A DNA stretch of 64,000 nucleotides from positions 1,089,402-1,153,401 of the forward strand of contig NZ_FQYU01000001.1 in assembly GCF_900141855.1 (NCBI RefSeq). Reading direction: 5' to 3'. Origin of the DNA: Pseudozobellia thermophila. GTDB taxonomy: Bacteria > Bacteroidota > Bacteroidia > Flavobacteriales > Flavobacteriaceae. Of the stretch, positions 36,805 through 44,576 are shown piece after piece. The notes under the pieces are model-generated. The model worked only from the letters and a program-made list of their open reading frames with translations, was not told where the DNA came from and ran no database searches. Every line of letters begins with the position of its first letter. The first letter of the stretch is position 1. Position numbers and translations under genes: made by a program.

Positions 36805-37779
36805 TTAAAACACCCCTGCTTTAAGGTTAAGGCCCATGCCCTCGTCCAATCCGAAAATCAGGTTCATGTTCTGAACCGCTTGGCCCGAGGCGCCTTTTAA
36901 AAGGTTGTCGATGGCCGAGGTGATGAGCAAGGTGTTTTCGTGCTTGTGCAAGTGAACGTGACATTGGTTGGTGTTCACGATTTGCTTAAGGTGGATGGGC
37001 GATTCGGCCACTTGGGTAAACAGGGCATCGGCGTAAAAGCCTTTGTATAGGTCGATCGCTTCGTCGAGGCTGCCGTCGAACTCGGTATAGGCCGTGGCGA
37101 GGATACCTCTTGTGAAATTCCCCCGGTTGGGAAGGAAGAACAGCTTGCCCGTATCGGTCTGCAGTGTCCTCAGACTCTCGTTGATCTCGCCCAAATGTTG
37201 GTGGGTAAAGGGCTTGTACCAACTTACGTTGTTGTTCCTCCAACTAAAATGGGAGGTTGCCGACGGACTCACACCGGCGCCGGTACTTCCTGTTACGGCG
37301 TTAATATGCACGTCGTTTGCAAGTTGCTTGGCCTTGGCCAAGGGCAAAAGGGCCAATTGGATGGCGGTCGCAAAGCAACCGGGGTTGGCGATGTAGTTCG
37401 CCTTTTCGATCGCCTCTTTTTTTAGCTCCGGAAGGCCGTACACGAATGCCTTTCCTTCAAAGACGGCATCGGCCTGCAATCGGAAATCGTTGCTGAGGTC
37501 GATGATCTTGGTGTTTTCGGAGAACTTGTTTTCATGCAGGAACTTGGAGGAGTTTCCGTGTCCCAAGCAGAGAAAGACCACGTCTACATCGGGGTTGACG
37601 CTGCCTGTAAATTCCATTTCGGTGCTACCCAGCAGATCGGCATGTGCCGTTGTGATCTTCTTGCCTGCCCGGGTCGTGCTGAAGACAAAGTCTATTTCTG
37701 CCCCGGGGTGGTGCATGAGAATTCGGATGAGCTCTCCGCCCGTATAGCCCGAGCCGCCTATTATACCTACTTTAATCAT
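36805..37779 (-). CDS. argC: N-acyl-gamma-glutamyl-phosphate reductase
   Basis: 324 residues from the ATG at 37777-37779; a GTG one codon upstream is possible. NADP-binding VGIIGGSGYTGGELIRIL (3-20) and the catalytic Cys in YIANPGCFATAIQLALLPL (about 130-148). It reduces N-acylglutamyl phosphate to the semialdehyde. Its start lies 8 bases inside the argG 3' end, so translation is coupled. Confidence 0.95.
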   Translation of the reverse strand: MIKVGIIGGSGYTGGELIRILMHHPGAEIDFVFSTTRAGKKITTAHADLLGSTEMEFTGSVNPDVDVVFLCLGHGNSSKFLHENKFSENTKIIDLSNDFRLQADAVFEGKAFVYGLPELKKEAIEKANYIANPGCFATAIQLALLPLAKAKQLANDVHINAVTGSTGAGVSPSATSHFSWRNNNVSWYKPFTHQHLGEINESLRTLQTDTGKLFFLPNRGNFTRGILATAYTEFDGSLDEAIDLYKGFYADALFTQVAESPIHLKQIVNTNQCHVHLHKHENTLLITSAIDNLLKGASGQAVQNMNLIFGLDEGMGLNLKAGVF

Positions 37780-38962
37780 CACTTGGGTTTACGTGGTTGT
37801 ATATTTTTCCGGCATTGGACTGTATTTTGATAAAGCCCTTGGCCTCATCGGCCGTCCAGCCTTTGTTCATTTCGCCATAGCTTCCGAAGGAGGCGTTCAT
37901 CAGATCGTGCTTTGAGTCAATACCGTTCAATCGGAATTGGAAGGGGTACAGCCCTACGAAAACGTCGCCCGAAACCGTTTTTTGTGTGTCGGTCAGGAAG
38001 GCCTCTATATTGCGCATCACGGCATCGAGGTAATGCCCTTCGTGCAGGAGCATGCCGTAGAAGTTGCCCAATTGTTCCTTTTGAAACTGTTGCCACTTGG
38101 TAAGCGTGTGTTTTTCCAAAAGGTGGTGGGCCTTGATGATGATCAAGGAGGCAGGGGCCTCAAAACCTACCCGGCCCTTGATTCCGATGATGGTGTCGCC
38201 TACATGGATGTCGCGCCCAATGGCATATTTGGAGGCCATGGCTTCCAATTTTTCGATATTCGCCACGGGATGGTCTTCTTTGCCGTCGATGGCCACCAAC
38301 TCGCCCTTTTCGAAAGTAAGTTTTACCTCTGACGGGTTCTTTTCCTGCAATTGGCTCGGGTAGGCCGAATCGGGGAGGGGTTTGTCGGAGGTCAGGGTTT
38401 CGTCACCACCGACCGAGGTGCCCCAAAGGCCTCTGTTGATCGAATATTTTGCTTTTTCCCAAGAATACTCGACACCGTTTTGTTTCAGGTATTCAATTTC
38501 TTCCTCCCGGGCCAGTTTGTTGTCCCGGATCGGGGTGATGATCTCTATTTCGGGGGCGATGATCTGAAAGATCATGTCGAAACGTACCTGGTCGTTTCCT
38601 GCTCCGGTACTGCCATGGGCAATATACCCGGCGCCCACTTTTTTGGCATAGTTGACAATTTCTATGGCCTGTACGATCCGCTCGGCACTGACCGAAAGGG
38701 GATAGGTATTATTTTTTAAGACGTTGCCGAAGATGAGGTATTTTACCACCTTGTCGTAAAAGGTTTGGACGGCATCGATGGAGGTATATGAACTGGCGCC
38801 CAACTGCAGGGCCTTTTTTTCGATTTCGGCGATTTCCTCTTTGGAGAAACCTCCTGTATTTACGCTTACGGCGTGAACCTCGAAACCTTTTTCCTTTGAT
38901 AAATACTTGGCACAATACGAAGTGTCCAATCCGCCACTATAGGCTAAAACTAATTTTTTCAT
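37772..38962 (-). CDS. argG: Argininosuccinate synthase
   Basis: 396 residues. The N-terminal PP-loop LVLAYSGGLDTSYCAKYL (3-20) binds ATP; IAHGSTGAGNDQVRFD (about 114-129) and SINRGLWG are further family blocks. It joins citrulline and aspartate. Its start overlaps the stop of the GNAT gene by ATGA, so the GNAT gene and argG are coupled at the head of the operon. Confidence 0.96.
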   Translation of the reverse strand: MKKLVLAYSGGLDTSYCAKYLSKEKGFEVHAVSVNTGGFSKEEIAEIEKKALQLGASSYTSIDAVQTFYDKVVKYLIFGNVLKNNTYPLSVSAERIVQAIEIVNYAKKVGAGYIAHGSTGAGNDQVRFDMIFQIIAPEIEIITPIRDNKLAREEEIEYLKQNGVEYSWEKAKYSINRGLWGTSVGGDETLTSDKPLPDSAYPSQLQEKNPSEVKLTFEKGELVAIDGKEDHPVANIEKLEAMASKYAIGRDIHVGDTIIGIKGRVGFEAPASLIIIKAHHLLEKHTLTKWQQFQKEQLGNFYGMLLHEGHYLDAVMRNIEAFLTDTQKTVSGDVFVGLYPFQFRLNGIDSKHDLMNASFGSYGEMNKGWTADEAKGFIKIQSNAGKIYNHVNPSDD

Positions 38963-39579
38963 TTTGAATTTTTCTTTAAGAACAAGCTTTCCTTTATACT
39001 CTTTAATCGTTCAAACCCTTTTTTGGTGGGTCTGTTTTTTTCTTTGGGCAGGGGTTTGGCCTGGGGGTCGTACAGCATTCCCGTACATAGGCACATTTTG
39101 CGCTCGGTTCGGGTGAGCACATCGAAATTTTTACAGGTCTGGCAGCCCTTCCAAAACTCGGGGTCGTCGGTCAGCTCCGAGAACGTGACCGGTTTGTAGC
39201 CGAGTTCGTAGTTCATCTTCATGACGGCTAGGCCCGTGGTGATACCGAATATCTTGGCATTGGGAAATTTCTCCCTTGATAGCTCGAAGATTCTTTTTTT
39301 GATTTTTTTCGCCAGCCCCTGGTTTCTATAATCGGGGTGGACGATAAGTCCGGAATTGGCCACGAATTTCTCGTGCCCCCACACTTCGATATAACAGAAG
39401 CCGGCAAACTTGTCGCCGTCAAGGGCAATAACGGCATTGCCGTTTTCCAAACGTTTCTGTATGTATTCGGGTGTGCGTTTCGCTATGCCCGTGCCCCTGA
39501 CCTTGGCCGACTCCGTTATGGTATCGCTAATGATCTGGGCGTATTTGACATGTGACTTGTTAGCAATAATCAATTTCAT
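38959..39579 (-). CDS. GNAT acyltransferase with C-terminal cysteine cluster, first gene of the arginine operon
   Basis: 206 residues from the ATG at 39577-39579; the TTG two codons upstream is less likely. GNAT fold with the acyl-CoA loop VHPDYRNQGLAKKI (about 80-93). After it comes a cluster C146-xx-C149 ... C163-x-C165, which could bind a metal, and a basic tail. Being the first gene of the arginine operon, translationally coupled to argG, it is a good candidate for the missing first step, N-acyl (acetyl or succinyl) glutamate synthase. That assignment rests on context, not on direct similarity to ArgA. It is preceded by a leader ORF and promoter. Confidence 0.85.
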   Translation of the reverse strand: MKLIIANKSHVKYAQIISDTITESAKVRGTGIAKRTPEYIQKRLENGNAVIALDGDKFAGFCYIEVWGHEKFVANSGLIVHPDYRNQGLAKKIKKRIFELSREKFPNAKIFGITTGLAVMKMNYELGYKPVTFSELTDDPEFWKGCQTCKNFDVLTRTERKMCLCTGMLYDPQAKPLPKEKNRPTKKGFERLKSIKESLFLKKNSK

Positions 39580-39629
39580 TGCCAAAAGGGTTTAAACTGT
39601 AAAAAAGAATGAATTGTTGGTTGTAGTGC

Positions 39630-39651
39630 GGAAATGGACTCACCTATTTCC
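39630..39651 (-). promoter_or_regulatory. Stem-loop in the arginine operon leader
   Basis: On the minus strand GGAAAT (39651-39646) pairs with ATTTCC (39635-39630); after one mismatch a further GG/TC pair closes a TGAG loop. The GGAAAT arm can instead pair with GTTTCC (39694-39689), which lies within leader codons 9-11. The two pairings exclude each other. A run of six T follows only at 39606-39601, 23 bases after the stem, so this is not a standard terminator. Confidence 0.5.
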
Positions 39652-39669
39652 ATAAAATATGAAACACCC

Positions 39670-39720
39670 TTACGGGCGACGGCGACGTGGAAACGGGCGA
39701 ACAGGAGCAAGGTTGCTCAT
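39670..39720 (-). CDS. Arginine-rich leader peptide of the arginine operon
   Basis: A 16-codon frame MSNLAPVRPFPRRRRP followed by TAA. Five of 16 residues are Arg, four of them consecutive (codons CGT CGC CGT CGC) just before the final Pro. It starts about 32 bases after the predicted transcription start and ends 90 bases before the GNAT start. Size, position and a run of codons for the pathway product are exactly those of leader peptides that govern attenuation by ribosome stalling. A 6-bp hairpin (GAGCAA/TTGCTC) covers codons 1-5. Function as an attenuator is inferred. Confidence 0.75.
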   Translation of the reverse strand: MSNLAPVRPFPRRRRP

Positions 39721-39758
39721 AGTTTGTGATATGTGGTATTGTCCTTCCATTGGAGGTT

Positions 39759-39789
39759 CAAATGTACAAGATTACTGCGAAACCACAAC
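39759..39789 (-). promoter_or_regulatory. Promoter of the arginine operon
   Basis: On the minus strand GTTG (39789-39786), a 19-base spacer, then TACATTTG (39766-39759). This fits the Bacteroidota -33/-7 consensus TTTG/TTG-N19-21-TAnnTTTG in both elements and spacing. It lies in the gap after the membrane glycosyltransferase gene and predicts a transcript beginning near 39752, just before the leader ORF. Confidence 0.7.
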
Positions 39790-39798
39790 GATTACCTC

Positions 39799-41166
39799 TT
39801 ATTTTTTGTGAAAAATCGTTTTTAGCTTGCCTAAATTGATTATTTCGTAAACGATAAAAGCATATACGGAAATATATTCAACGAAAAGCAAGACCAGGTT
39901 TTCCTTAAAATCAGGCTGGGCATAAGCAAAATAACTTAGGGTGGCCGCGGCCGACCATATCAGGGCGAAACGGTAGTCGGTAAAGATTCCCATGACTACC
40001 AAGAATGCGATATACCACGGGTGTACGGTAGGGGTTACCAGGTAGTAGAGCGTCAAGGCCCATAGCATGGACCCCATCAAGGTCGATAGTTTTTCGTTTT
40101 TGCGGAAGAAGGTCAGCAGTAGGACCAGGCTTACGGTAAATACCTTGGTGATGGTGCCGTACGATTTAATGAGTTCCCAGGGTTTGCCGTCGAACTGGAT
40201 CGCAATTTGTTTGACAAGGTTGTACAGGCCGGCATTAAATTCGAAGTTCGAGAACCAGAGCCCCACGGTCTGTCCGTAGTTGGCTATAAATTCGGGGGAA
40301 TGGAACGGGACGAACAACATGAGGCAGCATAGGCCGACAAGGATGTAAAAACCCAGGCTTTTCTTGACGCCCAAATGTTTCAGGAAAAGGGGGAGGAACA
40401 ATAGGGGGACGAGCTTTACACAGATGGAGAGGGCATAGGGTATGGCCGCCCATGCCCATTTCTTGATGGAAACCAAGTATAGGGCCCAAACGAAAAAGAA
40501 GAGCATCACCCCCTCGAAATGCAGGTTTCCCGTTAGTTCCACGATTACCAAGGGGTTGAGGAAATACCAAAATATGAGATGGGTGGAACGGTTCAGGTTT
40601 TTGAGCAACTTCCGTCCGAAATAGACGATTCCCAAATCGGAAAGTACGATTACCACGCGCATGGCGATGATCGAGCCCATCAGGTCCCTGCCCCCGAGAA
40701 GGGCGGCCAGGGCAAAGAACAATTGGTTGAGGGGCGGGTAGTTGCTAAAGTGCTGTGCACTGAGTTCCCCCATGCCCTTGTACAGGACTTGGGCATGGGG
40801 TATGACGAGGTCTTTTTGTTGAATAAGAAAATCGGGTGCCGCTACGTAGGGGTTTTGGAGGTTTGCCACCAAATGCCCGTCCCAGATAAACCGATAGAAG
40901 TCTTGCGACAGGTTCGGTTCGGCCAGTAAAAAGACCAGACGGAACAGCATTCCCGTTACGAGGAGAAACTTCATGTTCCATTTTTCAAACCGAACGATCC
41001 GAAAGCAGAGAAAAAAAAGCGAGGCAAAAAGGGTGATAAGCTTTACAAAATCGGTACGGTCGAGGTGATAGGCGAAGGTGTAATAGAATGCCAAACTAAG
41101 CAATACCAGTGCAATGGGCACCCTATGCAGCTTTACGTATGTAGCGATTTGATTGGGCATGGTCAT
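39799..41166 (-). CDS. Polytopic membrane glycosyltransferase (mannosyltransferase-like, GT87/GT-C type)
   Basis: 455 residues with about ten to twelve hydrophobic segments. The early loop ends EPNLSQDFYRFIWDGHLVANLQNP-type sequence (split: NLSQDFYRFIWDG about 79-91), where the conserved Asp/Asp-Trp-Asp residues resemble the catalytic loop of lipid-linked GT-C enzymes; NYPPLNQLFF and WHPWYIA-like (VHPWYIAFLVVMG) are also typical of DUF2029/mannosyltransferase proteins. It probably transfers a sugar from a polyprenyl-phosphate donor at the outer face of the membrane. The GT2 enzyme at 43873-44574 could make that donor. Confidence 0.8.
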   Translation of the reverse strand: MTMPNQIATYVKLHRVPIALVLLSLAFYYTFAYHLDRTDFVKLITLFASLFFLCFRIVRFEKWNMKFLLVTGMLFRLVFLLAEPNLSQDFYRFIWDGHLVANLQNPYVAAPDFLIQQKDLVIPHAQVLYKGMGELSAQHFSNYPPLNQLFFALAALLGGRDLMGSIIAMRVVIVLSDLGIVYFGRKLLKNLNRSTHLIFWYFLNPLVIVELTGNLHFEGVMLFFFVWALYLVSIKKWAWAAIPYALSICVKLVPLLFLPLFLKHLGVKKSLGFYILVGLCCLMLFVPFHSPEFIANYGQTVGLWFSNFEFNAGLYNLVKQIAIQFDGKPWELIKSYGTITKVFTVSLVLLLTFFRKNEKLSTLMGSMLWALTLYYLVTPTVHPWYIAFLVVMGIFTDYRFALIWSAAATLSYFAYAQPDFKENLVLLFVEYISVYAFIVYEIINLGKLKTIFHKK

Positions 41167-41244
41167 AAAATCCGTACCTGCGAATTTAGCGTATTTGATT
41201 TATAATTTTGCCTTTGGAAGGTTTTGCGACGCTTACAAGATTCG

Positions 41245-42081
41245 TTATAGGCCCCTTTTTTCTTTTACATAGGCGGAAATCTCCCCCACCGGGGCCACCC
41301 ATATGCCATTCGCCGGATCCTGGAGGTAGGGCAACAATCGGTTCAGCATTTCGACTTCGGTAGTCTGTATGTTTTTTTCGCCGATATCGTGTCCGGCCAA
41401 GATAAGCCATAGGCCATCTTTTCTCGCCGTTTCGATAAGGGCCTTTATTTCGTCAAAGTCCTTGCCGTCCATCTCGACACCCGTCAGTTGGGCCAAATCG
41501 CAATAGGCGGGATCGTTGGGTACTTCGTCCAACCAGGTCCTGCCCGATACGAATCGATCGGTAACAAGGGGAACGTAACTTTGGGTTTCCCTTCCCCGGC
41601 CGACAAAGGTTTGCCCGCAGGGATAGGCGAATTCCGTAGGGGTGACATTGAGCAATTGGCGGACTTTTTCATTGGCCTTCCCCAGTTCCTCGTTCATCCG
41701 GGCCAGGGTATATTCCTCAAGGGCCACTTCGCGGGCCCACAAAAAGTTCCCCGAACAAGGATGCAAGAGGGAATGGTTGCCGATCTCATGGCCGTTCTTT
41801 ACGGCGGTCTGCCAACCGGGCAAGGCCTCCTCGACCAAGGACGGAACCACGTAAAAAGTGGCTTTTACGCCATACTTGTCAAGTAGGGGCGTACCTGTTT
41901 CCACCTGGCTCTTTCGGCCGTCGTCCCAAGTGAGGCTGATGGCCATGGTCTTGCCGTCGGGCCATGGGAAGGCCCCTGTTTCCTGTGCCGAAACAAAGAG
42001 GTAGGACAACGCCAATAGGGCAAAGAGTAACGGTTTCAAGGCCGTTCTTTGGTTCGATATTATATGCGTCATAGCATTCAT
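41245..42081 (-). CDS. Polysaccharide deacetylase family protein, secreted
   Basis: 278 residues with a signal peptide (hydrophobic residues 17-31, ending VSAQ). The NodB homology domain is visible: motif 1 SLTWDDGRKSQ (about 49-59, metal-binding Asp), motif 2 GHEIGNHSLLHP (about 95-106, His residues), and later EFAYPCGQTF (about 168) and LILAGHDIGE (about 232). It would remove N- or O-acetyl groups from a cell-surface or environmental polysaccharide. A start three codons downstream (42072) is equally good. Confidence 0.9.
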   Translation of the reverse strand: MNAMTHIISNQRTALKPLLFALLALSYLFVSAQETGAFPWPDGKTMAISLTWDDGRKSQVETGTPLLDKYGVKATFYVVPSLVEEALPGWQTAVKNGHEIGNHSLLHPCSGNFLWAREVALEEYTLARMNEELGKANEKVRQLLNVTPTEFAYPCGQTFVGRGRETQSYVPLVTDRFVSGRTWLDEVPNDPAYCDLAQLTGVEMDGKDFDEIKALIETARKDGLWLILAGHDIGEKNIQTTEVEMLNRLLPYLQDPANGIWVAPVGEISAYVKEKRGL

Positions 42082-42386
42082 TCTTTAAGCGGTTTAAAGT
42101 TGGTGGACCTTGCTGTTTTTCGCGGTAAGCGAAACCCAAATCGGGTAATTTGCTTCCCTAATATAACCATATAAACCACACGGTTCGATCGCATAGGGAA
42201 TAAAAATGCCCAGGGACTTGAAAAGAGGACGATGCCACCGGCGATATCCCGTTTTAAAGCATCGGAACTTTGCTGCCAGGAGGTTGCGATCCTTTTTTCG
42301 TTGTCGTATCGATGGTAGGGTGAATGCCGTATCCCATACCGAAGCCGCCTAAATATAAGTAAGATAAGGGCCGATGACTGCCCCAA
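42082..42386. other. 305-base gap without a supported gene
   Basis: Contains a small palindrome TTTCGC-GGTAA-GCGAAA (42118-42134) near the deacetylase start and a 102-codon open frame (42078-42386, minus) with no recognisable similarity, which I do not call. The deacetylase probably has its own promoter here. Confidence 0.4.
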
Positions 42387-43871
42387 CTAGGCCCTTGAGG
42401 TCAACGACTTGGTAAAGACAAAGCCAAAGCCGAGGAACAGCATAAAGTGAAAGGGGAACAGGCCAAAGTCGTTCAAGGGAATGGCACTGTACATACCGAA
42501 CAGGAAATAGAGCATCAGCAGCGCCTCGAATATCATGTTGGGCGAAAGCTTGTTGGTCAGGTACTTGTTGCCCTTCCATGTGTCGGTAATGTTCTTGAGG
42601 TTGAATTTGGGGGTCCGTACAAATTCGCTCCTTTTGCCCATATGGCCTTCGAGTACGGCGATCGAATTGTGCAGTGAAAAGCCCAATGCCACCGAAAAGA
42701 AGGTAAAGAAGAGCTTGATGTAGTCGACAAAGTTGTCGAAGCTGCTTCCCTGTATGCTCTTATAGGTAAACCAATAGCACACGAACAGGATGATGGTACT
42801 GAGAACAAAGAAGCTCAGTAAATTGAACACGATGTCGAATTGGGGGTAGATCGCCTTGATGTACATGGCCGGAATGCTCAGGATCGAAACGAGGAAAACG
42901 CAGAGGAACATCGAACTGTTCAACAGGTGCATTACCCCGTGAAATTTGGTCTTCAGCGAAATGTTCTTCGCGGTTATGACACTCCAAACGGTTTTTCTGA
43001 AGTTTTCGGCCCCGCCCTTGTTCCAACGGAACTGTTGCGACCGTGCGGCACTGATGACGACGGGAAGTTCCGCGGGGGTCTCCACATCTTCCAGGTATTT
43101 GAACTTCCAGTTTTTCAATTGCGCCCTGTAGCTTAGGTCGAGGTCTTCGGTCAGGGTGTCGCCCTCCCAGTTTCCGGCATCGATGATGCATTGCTTGCGC
43201 CATATGCCCGCCGTACCGTTGAAGTTGATAAAATGGCCTTTGGCGTTTCTACCCACTTGTTCCAAGGTAAAATGGGCGTCCAAGGCAAATGCCTGTATGC
43301 GGGTAAGGGTCGAATACTCGCGGTTGATATGGCCCCAACGGGTCTGTACCACCCCGATTTCGGGGTCTTTGAAATAGATAACGGTTTTTTTCAGCCAATC
43401 GCTCGAAGGCATGAAATCGGCGTCGAAAATAGCGATAAACTCGCCTTTTGCAATCTCCAGGCCTTCTTTTAGGGCCCCGGCCTTGAAACCTTTTCGGTTT
43501 TTTCTGCGGATGTGTTTGATGTCAAGTCCCGTTTTTTGTAAGGCCTTAACCCGTGCAGCGGTCTCAATGACCGAGTCGTCGGTAGAATCGTCGAGTACCT
43601 GTATTTCCAACTTGCTCTTGGGGTACTCGATTTTGGCAATGTTCTCCAACAGGCGTTCCATTACGTACTTCTCGTTGTAGACCGGAAGCTGAATGGTAAC
43701 GAAGGGAATTTCCTTGGGGTCGAGTAGATTGAATTTCGGGGCGGTTTGGTTTCGCCTTTTATAGCCTAGATAGTTGACCAGAAGGTTTAACTGGGCCAAA
43801 CTGTAAAAAAATATCAATAATAGCGCTATACTGTAAATGGCTAAGATGATATAAGAGATCAATAATCCCAT
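42387..43871 (-). CDS. Cellulose synthase-like GT2 glycosyltransferase, membrane-bound
   Basis: 494 residues. N-terminal membrane helix (5-30), then a GT2 domain with VTIQLPVYNEKYVMERLL (about 58-75), DDS at about 93, the DAD metal site in IAIFDADFMPSSDWL (about 149-163), TEDLDLSYRAQ (about 240), and the QQFRW motif (QxxRW, about 279-283), followed by four or more helices. It makes or transfers a beta-linked sugar across the membrane; the group also includes glucomannan and ceramide-glucosyltransferase-like enzymes. One base separates it from the upstream GT2 gene. Confidence 0.92.
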   Translation of the reverse strand: MGLLISYIILAIYSIALLLIFFYSLAQLNLLVNYLGYKRRNQTAPKFNLLDPKEIPFVTIQLPVYNEKYVMERLLENIAKIEYPKSKLEIQVLDDSTDDSVIETAARVKALQKTGLDIKHIRRKNRKGFKAGALKEGLEIAKGEFIAIFDADFMPSSDWLKKTVIYFKDPEIGVVQTRWGHINREYSTLTRIQAFALDAHFTLEQVGRNAKGHFINFNGTAGIWRKQCIIDAGNWEGDTLTEDLDLSYRAQLKNWKFKYLEDVETPAELPVVISAARSQQFRWNKGGAENFRKTVWSVITAKNISLKTKFHGVMHLLNSSMFLCVFLVSILSIPAMYIKAIYPQFDIVFNLLSFFVLSTIILFVCYWFTYKSIQGSSFDNFVDYIKLFFTFFSVALGFSLHNSIAVLEGHMGKRSEFVRTPKFNLKNITDTWKGNKYLTNKLSPNMIFEALLMLYFLFGMYSAIPLNDFGLFPFHFMLFLGFGFVFTKSLTSRA

Positions 43872-43872
43872 A

Positions 43873-44574
43873 TTATTTTATGCTGTATTTGAAAATCCAA
43901 CCTAATATTTTTATGCCTGCAAATATACTACCTTTTACCGTTCCTGATACCTTCGAGACACCTATTCTTTTTTTGTAACGCACTGGTACTTCGGTATATT
44001 GCATTTTTTTCTTCAAGGCTTTTAGCTGCATTTCCACGGTCCAACCATAGGTTTTGTCCTCCATTCCCAGTGCCAACAACTTATCGTACCGTATAGCCCT
44101 AAACGGTCCCAAGTCGGTAAATGTTGCCCCAAAAAGCACTTTCATCAAGAATGTGGCCAGCCAATTGCCAAAAATTTGCTGTGGCGTCATACTTCCTTCC
44201 TCCCTAAGTCGCTTTACCCGTGCCCCAATGACAAGGTCAAAGCCTTCGTCAATGATGGGGGCCACTATTTGGTTCAGTTCCTCGGGGTAGTCGGAATAGT
44301 CCCCGTCAACAAATACGATAATATCGGGTGCTTTGGATTGTTTCGAAATATAGTCCATTCCCTTTAGGCAGGCGTAGCCGTAGCCCATTCTGTTCTCTGT
44401 TAGTACCGTAGCTCCGGCTATGGCCGCATTTTCGGCGGTCTTGTCGGTAGAATTATTGTTCACCACGATGATTTCCGATACCGATTTCGGGATTTCGGCA
44501 ATCACCGAAGCTATGGAATCGGCCTCGTTGAAGGCGGGGATGATGACCTTGATGTCTTGTTCAGCCATAGCCAT
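43873..44574 (-). CDS. DPM1-like GT2 glycosyltransferase
   Basis: 233 residues, soluble GT2. IKVIIPAFNEADSIASVI (about 8-25), IIVVNNNSTDKTAENA (about 35-50) and VFVDGDYSDYPEEL (about 86-99, DxD metal site) are the usual blocks. The closest type is the polyprenyl-phosphate sugar synthase group (dolichyl-phosphate mannose synthase-like). It probably loads a sugar onto undecaprenyl phosphate for the membrane glycosyltransferase at 39799-41166. Two bases follow the rhamnosidase stop region. Confidence 0.9.
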   Translation of the reverse strand: MAMAEQDIKVIIPAFNEADSIASVIAEIPKSVSEIIVVNNNSTDKTAENAAIAGATVLTENRMGYGYACLKGMDYISKQSKAPDIIVFVDGDYSDYPEELNQIVAPIIDEGFDLVIGARVKRLREEGSMTPQQIFGNWLATFLMKVLFGATFTDLGPFRAIRYDKLLALGMEDKTYGWTVEMQLKALKKKMQYTEVPVRYKKRIGVSKVSGTVKGSIFAGIKILGWIFKYSIK

Positions 44575-44576
44575 AA

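Noticed and set aside
39630-39651. Stem-loop in the arginine leader as a standard Rho-independent terminator
   Set aside because: The six-T run is 23 bases away from the stem, so only a regulatory stem is claimed.
42118-42134. TTTCGC-GGTAA-GCGAAA palindrome as a terminator or operator
   Set aside because: Short stem, no T-run in the right place and no regulator nearby.
42078-42386. 102-codon open frame between GT2 and deacetylase genes
   Set aside because: Unusual composition, no recognisable motif or signal peptide, and it runs into the deacetylase start; not supportable as a gene.
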